NCBI GenBank assembly: GCA_014529385.2
Contig: CM043958.1
Location: forward strand, 144,088,734 to 144,152,733
Direction: 5' to 3'
From: Adiantum capillus-veneris
Lineage: Eukaryota > Streptophyta > Polypodiopsida > Polypodiales > Pteridaceae
Length of the DNA stretch: 64,000 bases
Shown here: piece by piece, positions 38,338 through 48,071 of the stretch
How the letters are laid out: each line of letters starts with the position of its first letter
How positions within the stretch are numbered: position 1 is the stretch's first letter
Made by a program: the position numbers and the translations under genes
The notes under the pieces: model-generated
What the model was told of the DNA's origin: nothing
The model's database searches: none
What the model saw: only the letters and a program-made list of their open reading frames with translations

Positions 38338-39595
38338 ATGGCGTCTTTTGCACATCGCCCTTCACATAACATAACTTCTTGTGACTTTCATAACGTTAGA
38401 GAGGATGGTCTTTGGAAGCCCATATCTTTTCGTGTGAATGATTGGGTAACAATGCTTCCTTCATGCAAAGGTGTACACAGAGTGAAGAGAACTAAACGTG
38501 ATAAAGTAAAAAACCATTGTAAAAGTCATGTTCTTGCTTTCAAAGTGACAGACCATGGCTGGATAGCTAAGGTTCAACATGTGTACATGGCCAAGGATAT
38601 GGTGTTAGACTGGGAAGAACATCCCACATTGCATTCTTACTGTAAGTACAAAAAAACTTCTATTTGATACAATGAATTTTCATTCTCCCATAGTTTTTCT
38701 CATTTTTTGATTCCATTCCAGATATATTTCCTTCAACAACTGGGAATGGCAGCCTGTAGAGAGTCTAAGTGGGACGTTCAAAGCAATGCATAAAGGGATT
38801 GCAGATGCTATGTATGCTGACAAGACACCTTCCTTTTACAAAACAATGGATTTGTTTGTCTATTTTGCAGAATACAAAGCTCCATCATGAGAGGTGCATA
38901 TGGAAAACTACATTAGTTACCCGTTCCCACCATAAGTTCACTTGACTGGGAAGTTTCTGATGCATGTACTATATCAAGCTTCAAATCGAAGATCAAAGAA
39001 GACATCCTTAAAGCTACGTCTCCAGGCAGGATATCAAGAACGATTAAAGTTCAATGGTTCTTGACTATACATGTCTTTGTGGCATGTTTCAAAACAATGG
39101 ACTTGCAGAGGACAAAGACGATGTGGCTTAATAGAAGACTTTCTATGACTGAACTAGATAATGTACTTGGAGACGGATGGAGCACCAAAGAAACTTTCCA
39201 TATTGGTGATAATATTAGTTGTAGAGTAAGCCCAAATTCTATTTCTATCTCTCTCATATCAACTATGTCGTCAATCATTAGTTCTGGGCTACGACTATAG
39301 GAGATGTAGAAGCAAATTAGGTAGCTGGGTTCCTCTTGACTCTAAGGAAAATTGTCCAGAGTTTGAACTAAACGTCATTGTCCATCCACACACTGAGTAT
39401 AGAAGCCTGATAGTAACAACAAATTGGAGACTACATGATGTTAGAGAATCTCTTGAGTTTCTTGATGAAACATCTCCCGAGTATAGATTCAAAGTGGATG
39501 AAATTGTGGTGAGCACAAGGATGGAGAATTCAACCTCTTGCATCACATGCCTTCCCCCAAAAAGAGTTGTATTTGAGACACTTGCAAGGACTTGA
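38338..39595 (+). CDS. Multi-exon gene, unknown function
   Basis: ATG in a good context (CCATGG). Exon 1 (38,338-38,641) encodes about 101 residues including LWKPISFRVNDWVTMLPSC and ends at donor GTAAGT. After CCATTCCAG a second coding piece includes FNNWEWQPVESLSGTFKAMH. A third (about 38,917-39,220) includes VQWFLTIHVFVACFKTM and LGDGWSTKETFHIGDNISC. A fourth runs to TGA at 39,593-39,595 and includes SKLGSWVPLDSKENCPEFEL and VTTNWRLHDVRESLEFLDE. Exon 3 to 4 can be joined in phase; exon 1 to 2 is off by one at the best sites, so a pseudogene is possible. No known family recognised. Confidence 0.5.
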
Positions 39596-39894
39596 AAAAA
39601 CAAGTTCAATATTGTAATCATTTTGCAAATATATTTATCTTTTCTCTACCTTATTGTGATCATTATTTATGTTGTTTTAAACTTACATGGCACCATGATA
39701 CACATTTAAGAATCGATAGTTGGTATTAAGTATTTGAAGTACAAAATTATGAATCACCAAAGGGTATATATATGTTCATATGGAAAAAATGAACAAAAGT
39801 GTACATAGCTTTTGTGGAGTAATCAATCATGAAACTCCACTTTTCTTTTTGCCTGAGAGGATTCTGCATCCTCAGAGACCCTTTTTCTTTTGTG

Positions 39895-42117
39895 TTAAGA
39901 AGGGGGTGAAATTTCAGGAGTGGGTGGTGGTGGTGACTTGGGCTTCTCAGAGCTTGCCATGGGTGACTCGGCAGGGGTTGGTGCTTTGGGCTCCTCAGGG
40001 CTTGGCACGGGTGACTTGGCAGGGGTTGGTGCTTTGGGCTCCTGAGGAGTGGCTGGCTTGGGTGACTTGGAAACCTTCTTTGGCAACATGAATGGTAGCT
40101 TGAAAGGTGAGCTAGGTGACTCCCCCTTACTGTTCTTAACTGTATGACGCTTTTGAACCTTGAATTTCAATGGTGAGTGGAATGGATGGCCCTTTGTATC
40201 TACTCTTTTTTTTGCAGGGCTCTTCTTCTTGGTGGGACTCTTCCCCTTGGCAGGGATCATTCTTCTTGGTGGGACTCTTCCCCTTGGCAGGACTCTTCTT
40301 GGCATGGCTCTTCTTTGTAGGACTCTTCTTCTTGTGATCCTTTTTCTTTGTATGGATCTTCTTTGCCGGACTTTTCTTCTTTTGATCCATTTTCTTTGCA
40401 TCCAAACCCTTGGTGGCTCTACCTTTCTTTGGTGGCAAAAGAGATTCTGGATCATTTGGATTTATTGATCTTTCCAAAACCATAGAAACAACCTTCTCTC
40501 TCACCCCACGTGACCCAAGACTCTGGATAGTCATGCAACTGAAACAAATAGAAAAAGGAATTAAAGGACATGAGTACATACATACATAGTTAAGACATCA
40601 AAATAAATACATGAGCCACACACTTACAATGAGTGTAGTCATCCGGCACCTTGACTCAAGATATCTCCATGCATTGGCAAGCATCCTCCATCCACAAGAT
40701 GTTGAGTCTGTTTGTAAAGGCACTTTTTGATTGTAGTACGTGAAACCTTCTATATTGTAATCCTTATTTGTGGTACTCAGGTGACCAACAATAAGTTTGG
40801 CAGCACTGCAAGAAGACATTGAATCAAAAATCTACTAATAGAAAACAATGGACCATCAAGCATAGATCATACTTCATACTTATAGTTTACTTCTCCCATG
40901 GATACTTGACAATGAATTCATAAATATAATATCTTTCTCCAAAAGATTGACGATAATAAGACTCCAATGTCCTCTACAAAAAATAACAATTAGCTAGGAA
41001 TACCACAAAATGTTAAAAATAACATGTAAGGAGTTAAGATTTACCCTTCAACATAGGGGTATATTATGTAATTGCAGGTCAGCATGTTAAAATCTTCAAA
41101 AAAACTTGAAAGGCTTCCTTGCTTGTTAAAAAGGCATTATGTCACTAGAGGGTCAAGTATGGAAATTTGTATAGCTAGAGCCTCTGGAAGATCCCTCATA
41201 AGACACCTGAAAAAGAAAACACACCCCCCAATGAGGCCCTTGTGCCTGCCTTGAAAATGCACTAATAATTAGCAAAGGAGAAACACATACCCGAGACATA
41301 TAAAGAGCACAGTGTCACCAAGCTCAATGTTGGGGTTTACAAGCATACTTGTGTCGTGAGGGAATATGTCCAAGTACACCTCATTATCTCCAAACAAGGA
41401 GACATCTACCACCATTTGGCCTGTAACTTTTTCATAAAGAAGAGAGTTGGATGCTCTTAAAATTTTTGCTTGCTCTTTAAGGATAGCATCCTCTGATATC
41501 ATGTCTTGCTCCCTCTCAACCTCCTTTCCTGCTTTGATATCCTGGGCCTTTCTTGTCTCATACTCATGTGTAACATCCTCAATGACAACCCCTGAATCTT
41601 TTTGCTGCCTGGAAGGAGGGATATTTAAAATTTGGAAGGCTCTAAGATCCTCACTAGGAATAATCTCAAGAGCCTTATCAAACTTGTACCTCAGCCTTGA
41701 CACAAGCACAAAATCTTTGCTCATAAGTGTGACCCTGTGAGAAAATGCAGCTGCAATGTAGCTATCATTCATAAAGTCTATGAGAAAATCCTCAGCAGCT
41801 TCCTGAAGGCACATCAAAGCTTGAGATTGCCACCTTACTGAGACAAAAGTTTTGATATTCATCATGCTCACAAGTCTATCTAATATCTCTTTGACAACTC
41901 TCATGAAAGGTAGCTTTGGAATCAGTAGACAAGTAGACTTTTGTGCTTTTCTTATTTCTCTTAAAGATTTGACTTGATAATTCAACCTTTTTCTAGCAGT
42001 GGGCCTTTGACGAGGTTGTGGAGGTGGTGGTTTCTCTGGATCTTTCTCTAAATCATCTTTTTCTAGATTATTTGGGGCTTGGTAGACTTTTCTTGTAGTC
42101 TGCTTTGTCCTCGCCAT
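39895..42117 (-). pseudogene. Histone H3-like domain, C48 (Ulp1-type) protease and SPKK-tail chimera
   Basis: Exon 1 (42,117-41,291) starts MARTKQTTRK, matching the H3 tail tip, then has an H3-like fold at about residues 50-145 with SLREIRKAQKSTCLLIPKLP, MCLQEAAEDFLIDF and SHRVTLMSKDFVL. Loop 1 is about eight residues longer than in H3. A non-histone region of about 130 residues follows. Exons 2-4 (41,206-41,045; 40,973-40,891; 40,805-40,628) give a C48 protease: GHWSLIIVN with the His, FMNSL where the Asp is usual, and LQTDSTSCGWRML with Gln and Cys. Exon 5 (40,538-39,895) is Lys/Ser/Pro-rich with KKSPAKK and KKSPTKK motifs like linker-histone tails. Most introns have GT-AG ends and phase agrees for exons 1-3. 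A TAA at 41,137-41,139, phase slips at exons 4-5 and a shift near 40,255 indicate decay. Family calls are from motifs only. Confidence 0.7.
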
Positions 42118-43102
42118 TTGGGTCACAAAACACCGCACGACGCGATAGCTGGGTCACCCACAATCTACAAGCTATCCGTATCGCGTCGTATGTGAAGCTA
42201 ATGATTTTGGCTAATCATGGAGGGACGCCTGCACGAAGTGATAGACGGGTCACCCACATTCTAGAACATGTCCATATCACGTCGTATGTGAAGCTTTTGA
42301 CCTTTGCAATGAATCAAGGAAGGACACCTGCACGACGCGATAGCCGGGTCGCCCACTGCTTAGCACTTGCTCGTATCGCATCATACGGGATAGGAATAAG
42401 AAACAATCCGTAAGTGCCAATAATTGGGCGAGGATGGGTAGCACGGGTCGATGGAAGAAAGAGATAAGACTTGCATAAAGGGGATGTGCGGGTCGTTTAG
42501 GAGGTACGACACGACACGAATGTGTGGTTTGGGGGAAGGTAAATGAGCACATGAGAGAGCTTTATATACAACCGACCGTCCGTACGATGATCGTTGAAAG
42601 CATGCCACATGGCATGTCTGCATGGCTGACACATGTCCATAACGGTAATTTTTTGCACCTTATATAAAGCTTGATCTTGATTTTTATTGGTGTTATACTT
42701 TTACTTGTCCCACACGACGCGAGAAATTGCCTATATTTTACTTTCCTCCACTAGTGCTACGCGTCGCTTTGGGCTCTCAAGGTCCCTTCGTCCCGTAGGA
42801 CGCAACGGTACCCGTTTGCAAACCCCAGGTGGGGCCTCTATCGCATGGTTCGGGCTTCTACTTGGCTCCAATAGGAAACTCCCACACGACGCGATTGGAG
42901 CAGGTTGCGGATCCTGGAACCCTCCCCTATCGCTTCGTTTGGGCGTGCTAGTGAGGATCTTAGATACCTTCACCCAGTGCCCAGAGCACTTTGCTCATCG
43001 TGTAACCGTCCCCCCTTATTGCTCTATATATCACTTTGGCGCGTACTTGTTGACCTTCACCCTGTGCCTAGGTAGCTTCACCGGCTCGATTTTTTCTCTA
43101 CC
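42118..43102. promoter_or_regulatory. Bidirectional promoter between H3-like chimera and acidic protein
   Basis: The two genes are divergent. On the minus strand TGTATATAAA (42,561-42,570) is a TATA box about 445 bases upstream of the chimera's ATG. On the plus strand TATATAAAGC (42,661) and CTATATATCAC (about 43,023) are candidates for the 43,103 gene. ACGACGCGA-type motifs occur throughout, including near 42,714 and 42,892. Confidence 0.6.
42130..42390. repeat. Three tandem units, each an ACGACGCGATA/TATCGCGTCGT inverted pair
   Basis: Units of about 97 bases start near 42,135, 42,231 and 42,330. Each has ACGACGCGATAG (or a variant), a GGGTCACCCAC core, about 20 more bases, then the complementary TATCGCGTCGTA. 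They lie between the minus-strand TATA box and the H3-like ATG, so they would form three hairpins in its 5' leader. Confidence 0.8.
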
Positions 43103-44602
43103 ATGAACGAAGGTCGGGAGGAGATTTTGGAGGAGAGTCCAAGTGAGAAGCTATTGGTTGCTGTGATGGATGGTGGTGACATGGAAGTGTACACCAAAGC
43201 ATATGAAATATTCAACCCTTTGTTTGATCTTGCAGTTTTGTTAGACAATTTGAAGGACTTTTTGTCAGAAGAATTCAAAGAGTTTGAAGAGGCAGTTGAA
43301 GGCAAGTGTTTGGTTTTAGATGGAAAGACTTATTGCCATCTAACCGAATTTACTACCAAATCAATTGAGAAAGGCAAAGTAACAAGGAGGTTTGGAAGAT
43401 TTTCTAAGAAGACTTCCTTTGTTTGTCCAACTACCATTTCTTGTCAATTACATTCAAAGCCTTGCAACCTTGTTCCAAAAGTAGTTGCCTTTCTTTTCTT
43501 TTTGTTCCTTAAAGTTGACATGCAAGGCAAAGCTGATGAAGTGAAAGATACAGATGAAGAGGTAACAAATAAAAAAGTTTCCACAGTTTTGCAGCTTGAG
43601 AAAAGTGAAATTCTAGAAAAGGAGGAAGTTGATGTTGCAGCTGAGGAGCAGGAGAGTGCAAATTTTGATGTTGCTCAATTTAGAGCTAGTATTGTCATTG
43701 ATGAGCCAATAGATGAGGTAGAGGTGTCTGAAGATTCCCTTACTATTCCAAACCTTCCCTGTTTCTATATCAATGGAAAAGAGTATATCCCTCTCCATCA
43801 TATCCAATGTCTGCTTAATATGAGGGAGGACTACTGTATTGCAACCATTTCTGAAGCTTCTGAGGTGGCCAAAGATTTTATTGACACAGAAGAAGAGTCA
43901 AAAGAGGAGTTTTTGGCACTTGATCTTCAGACATCCAATAAAGATTTTCTACCTGCTCCTGATGCACTTTCTCTATGCATGAGAGGAGTGGAAGAGGAGA
44001 AACCTTCCCTCAAAGATGAGGATTTTGAGAAGAGACTTGTTGAGCTTGGCATCCAATCTTTTGGCAGAGACTTTAAGCTGAAAAAAATTGGAAAGGAAGT
44101 TGACATAAGAGAGATGACTGGATCATGCAATCTCCTTCAAGAAAAAGTCATTGCCGAAGATGAGTTGCAAAAGGTAGATTTTCACCTTGATCTCCCTTCT
44201 GAAATCTTTCTTTTTTTTCAAGTTTGTTTTAATTACTCATTATGTCTTGTTTTGCAGATTGAACTCCTTGACAAAGACAATTTTCTTGGGAGAGCTAAAG
44301 GCTCGAGAGGGAAAGCAATAGAGGGCTCTACAAGAAGGGATGCCTCCTCTCTTATGCACTACATGCCTACATTGGATAGTGCCACCTTCTGTGCTTTTTA
44401 CATGCAGTATTCTGAAGATCCTGAGCTGCCAATGTTTGCCCTGAAGATATTGTCACAGTTTTTAGGGTACACTCCCCTTCAAATCAATGCAAACAAGATG
44501 ATGCTACTTGAGAGAGCAACAACACTTAGAATATTTGGATATGTTGCAGGATTCAATGCCTCAAGAGCACGATACTTGCCAGTAAAAGAGACGAAATCAT
44601 AG
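43103..44602 (+). CDS. Acidic protein, unknown function
   Basis: An open frame of 499 codons from ATG 43,103 (MNEGREEILEESPSEKLL). It is strongly acidic, with DTDEEVTNKK and VDVAAEEQE segments. Two related motifs occur: LVLDGKTYCHLTEF near residue 70 and FYINGKEYIPLHHIQ near 220. A C-terminal module contains MPTLDSATFCAFYMQYSED and LSQFLGYTPLQINANKMMLL. Two hydrophobic Phe/Leu-rich stretches (about 43,470-43,530 and 44,205-44,257) have GT...AG borders and TTTTGCAG-type acceptors, so they are probably introns that happen to be open. The gene is divergent from the H3-like chimera across a shared promoter. An acidic partner for a basic histone-like protein is a natural but untested idea. Confidence 0.6.
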   Translation: MNEGREEILEESPSEKLLVAVMDGGDMEVYTKAYEIFNPLFDLAVLLDNLKDFLSEEFKEFEEAVEGKCLVLDGKTYCHLTEFTTKSIEKGKVTRRFGRFSKKTSFVCPTTISCQLHSKPCNLVPKVVAFLFFLFLKVDMQGKADEVKDTDEEVTNKKVSTVLQLEKSEILEKEEVDVAAEEQESANFDVAQFRASIVIDEPIDEVEVSEDSLTIPNLPCFYINGKEYIPLHHIQCLLNMREDYCIATISEASEVAKDFIDTEEESKEEFLALDLQTSNKDFLPAPDALSLCMRGVEEEKPSLKDEDFEKRLVELGIQSFGRDFKLKKIGKEVDIREMTGSCNLLQEKVIAEDELQKVDFHLDLPSEIFLFFQVCFNYSLCLVLQIELLDKDNFLGRAKGSRGKAIEGSTRRDASSLMHYMPTLDSATFCAFYMQYSEDPELPMFALKILSQFLGYTPLQINANKMMLLERATTLRIFGYVAGFNASRARYLPVKETKS

Positions 44603-45251
44603 AAAGCGGCACGGCTAGATCTGTTGATGGAAAGTTTCAGCCCCGAAAGAGCCCTCAAAGGAGATTTGAATGTGTACTTCAAGACTATATCATCAATTTC
44701 CAAGATGGTGAGGGAACATGAATCGCGATCCATGTCCTCCTACACCCAAACTCAAAAGGTTTGCTCCAACAGAATCCCCATGACCGTGCAACTATTCTAT
44801 AGCAAAAACAATAGGAAAAGGTGATCACGCATGGATTGCGATCCATGCCCCCCAACTGCTCAAATTTGGTTTAAATCTTGGGATCATCCTGAAGGGTGCA
44901 CAGAGACAGATTCGACGACTATATTAAGAATTTTGAGATAATTGAATAATTCCTTTAGTGCATTGCTCCTTCTTTGTTCCCCTCCCTTTCTCGTACATTT
45001 GAAAAAAGAAGTCCTTGCTTGATAGTGAGATTTTTCCATTCCCAGAGTATTCCATGTTGCAAGGGGTCCTTGTTTTGCAAAATATGGTCCATGCAGGTAC
45101 AGAATGCTAGAAAGAAAAAAAGTTAGTTGAACTCAATAGGATGCAATGTAAAATAATATCCAGACTTTAGAAAGTAATTGAATACTCACCACCAAGTAAT
45201 ATGTGATGTCTTTTGCTCCCCAAGAATTTGTAATAGCAGTTATTAAAAGCT
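44603..45251. other. Intergenic, with CATGGATYGYGATCCATG palindromes
   Basis: Palindromes at 44,717-44,734 (CATGAATCGCGATCCATG) and 44,830-44,847 (CATGGATTGCGATCCATG) resemble those at 8.16 and 8.45 kb. No coding sequence recognised. Confidence 0.5.
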
Positions 45252-46356
45252 TTATTGTCTTTTTAAGTCATCTGCATAAGTAGCAGAGCTAACTTCTTGT
45301 CTCAAAAGTTTCAAAAAATTGTCGAGCTTCTTCCACACTTCCATGCGTTTGTTGGCTACATCTAGTCTACTTTTGACATTGGTTGTTATTACACAAAGAT
45401 CCTTCCAGCAGTTCCACATAGCATCAACTTGTTTGTTGTCATGGTTACTAAAAAATCTTCTGGATTTTTCTCCACCCATTGAAACATCTTGAAAAACATC
45501 ACTCGTTCCTTTTGAAAGAGTAGGATATTTTTTTAGATGCACTTGACCACCATGAAAACCCATTTGAGAGAGCAAAGCCTCGCATTTTTCTATGCACTCG
45601 TCTACAAGTTTAGTTGGCTGAATAGAATATGCATAATCAAGATGGAGTTGAAGCAATTTGTCCAAGATTCTAATCTCTGCATGCATTGTACATATATGTA
45701 CATTTTTTAAATCTATTGTAGAATTGGATCCCAAATCATAGAAGACGATGGGTAGTTGATGACGTTCACACTATTTCTCGATGGTGGTTTTCCAACCTCG
45801 TGTTCTGCAGGCCATCCTTTTGTCCAGTGCTTGCCATGCAATATAGACATGGATACTTGGTATTGGCTCCTCCACATACACCAAACATGCACTTTAATGC
45901 TTTTAGGTCGGCACTCAAGTGCCATTCTACAAAAAAGTCACCCATGCCATCTACACAGAGTTTTACACTTGCATTTTGGTCCTATATAATAGATGGGATA
46001 TCGGTCTGCAAAAACAGCCATTTCAATGTATCGTGATTTTCTACTGGTATTTGAGTTGCTCCGATCCACCAAAGCTCCATTTTTGATTGAGTTTTGTGGT
46101 ATGGGGAATCAAGCTTACCCTGGCTATAGTCCAATGCTCTATTCATAAGGGATATGGATACTCTTTCCATTTTTTGACATTTCTGAATTTGAGCTTCATC
46201 CAATTTCATAATAAATATAAGTTTTCCTTCACAAACTACTTCTTGCATATTATAGTATCTCACCATAGCAGATTGAACATTTTTTATACTCATCCAAATG
46301 TTATTAAAAACATTATACTCAAAAGAAGATTTTTTTTTCTGTTTTTCATATGGCAT
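45252..46356 (-). pseudogene. Transposase-like protein remnant
   Basis: A minus-strand reading begins near 46,356. It has an in-frame TAG at about 45,982, and beyond it the same frame continues as VKLCVDGMGDFFVEWHLSAD and GANTKYPCLYCMAST. A shift near 45,768 moves into the frame ending at 45,252, with ICTMHAEIRILDKLLQLHLD and SQMGFHGGQVHLKKYP. The order DG..., (S)AD..., C-x2-C, then H-x-E-x-R recalls uncharacterised transposon-type proteins of plants and animals with an RNase-H-like core. This is from general pattern memory and the family is not named. No intact ORF remains. Confidence 0.45.
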
Positions 46357-46516
46357 CGTTCCTTCTATATGATAGTACTCTCCAAAACAAGGATTTCAAA
46401 ATGACGCGATCACACTATAATTTCAGGTTAATAACAATAGAAATGCAAAATAACATATATTTTGTTAATTGACATTCATATTTTTTGACCTCCAGGGAGA
46501 CCTGGAGATCGGCTCG

Positions 46517-46620
46517 TAGCCCGCCGGGCTAATTAGTTGGCCCGCCGGGCTAGTGAATCTTCCTGGCGGTCACGCCAGGTAAAGCTATTTGCCCGCCGAG
46601 CCCGCCGTGGCTATATAAAG
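46517..46620 (+). promoter_or_regulatory. GC-rich CCCGCCGGG motifs and TATA box upstream of kinase
   Basis: AGCCCGCCGGGCTA near 46,517, GGCCCGCCGGGCTAG near 46,541 and CCCGCCGAGCCCGCCG near 46,591 precede a good TATA box, CTATATAAAG, at 46,611-46,620. CCTGGCGGTCACGCCAGG (46,562) is a perfect 7-bp-stem hairpin. Transcription would enter the tandem array and then the kinase gene. Confidence 0.6.
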
Positions 46621-46814
46621 GTGACGCCGGTGCTTGTATTTTTACAAAAGAGGTACATTGAAAAGTCTTCACCAAACTTTCTGGCAGCTTTCCACATTCT
46701 CAAAGCAGTGTAGCAGTAAATTTTTAAACCCTTCCTTATTTTATTGATGTTTTTTTTGAGTTTTTTTGCGTTAAAACTTAAAGGTTTAAAATTTATTTTA
46801 TCAAATCATCGTAC

Positions 46815-47960
46815 GTGGATGCACTGGCACATGGTTGCAATTGCGGCTAGGTGTGTCATTGCAAAAGCATACGATGATTATGTTTTATACTGCTCCCAGT
46901 CATTCATGCTTCGACACATGGTTGCAATTGCGACTAGGTGTGTTGCTGCTAGAATGACATGAGCATTTGTTTGAAAGAAGGAACCGTGCGTGAATGCACT
47001 GGCACATGGTTGCAATTGCGGCTAGGTGTGTCATTGCAAAGCGTAGGGTGATTATGTTTTATGTTGCTCCCAGTCATTCATGCTTCGGCACATGGTTGCA
47101 ATTGCGACAGGTGTTTTGCTGCTAGAATGACAGGAGCATCTGTTTGAAAGAAGTCACCGTGCGTGGATGCACTGGAACATGGTTGCAATTGCGGCTAGGT
47201 GTGTCATTGCAAAAACGCAAGATGACTATGTTTTATGTTGCTTCTCGTCATTCATGCTTCGGCACATGGTTGCAATTGCGACTAGGTGTGTTGCTGCTAG
47301 ATTGACGGTAGCATCTAATGCATGAATGTGTGCTCAAATAATTTCATAATGCTTCATATGCTTGAATCTTGAAAGAAGACATCGTGCGTGGATGCACTGG
47401 CACATGGTTGCAATTGCGATTAGGTGTGTCATTGCAAAAGCGTAGGATGACTATGTTTTATGTTGCTCCTAGTCATTCATGCTTCGGCACATGGTTGCAA
47501 TTGCGACTAGGTGTGTTGCTGCTAGAATGACAGGAGCATTTGTTTGAAAGAAGTCACCGTGCGTGGATGCACTGGCACATGGTTGCAATTGCGGCTAGGT
47601 GTGTCATTGCAAAAGCATAGGATGACTATGTTTTATGTTGCTCCCAGTCATTCATGCTTCGGCACATGGTTGCAATTGCGACTAGGTGTGTAGCTGCTAG
47701 AATGACAGGAGCATCTGTTTGAAAGAAGTCACCGTGCGTGGATGCACTGGCACATGGTTGCAATTGCGGCTAGGTGTGTCATTGCAAAAGCGTAGGGTGA
47801 CTATGTTTTATGTTGCTCCGAGTCATTCATGCTTCGGCACATGGTTGCAATTGTGACTAGGTGTGTTGCTGCTAGAATGACAGGAGCATCTGTTTGTAAG
47901 TTGTCGTACGGTGAGGCATTGGCACATGGTTGCAATTGCGATTAGGTGTGTCACTGCAAA
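46815..47960 (+). repeat. Tandem array, 13 copies of an 87-bp half-unit
   Basis: CACATGGTTGCAATTGCG (one copy AACATGG) recurs at about 46,829; 46,914; 47,003; 47,090; 47,177; 47,263; 47,401; 47,488; 47,577; 47,662; 47,752; 47,838 and 47,924. Spacing is about 87 bases except for one 138-base gap. Odd and even copies differ (GCGGCTAGGTGTGTCATTGC versus GCGACTAGGTGTGTTGCTGC), so the true unit is about 175 bases. The last copy ends just before the kinase ORF. It would be a repetitive 5' leader or a promoter array. Confidence 0.93.
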
Positions 47961-48071
47961 AGTGTACGAGATCTATGGTCTATATTACACTTTTTCTTTC
48001 ACATAGAAAAGATCCAAATGCAGTGGCATATAGCACAATGTGTTGTTTGCAATAATACCATTGCAGGAAAA

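Noticed and set aside
46815-47960. CRISPR-like or protein-coding repeat array
   Set aside because: There are no unique spacers and no long frame through the array; it is a plain tandem repeat.
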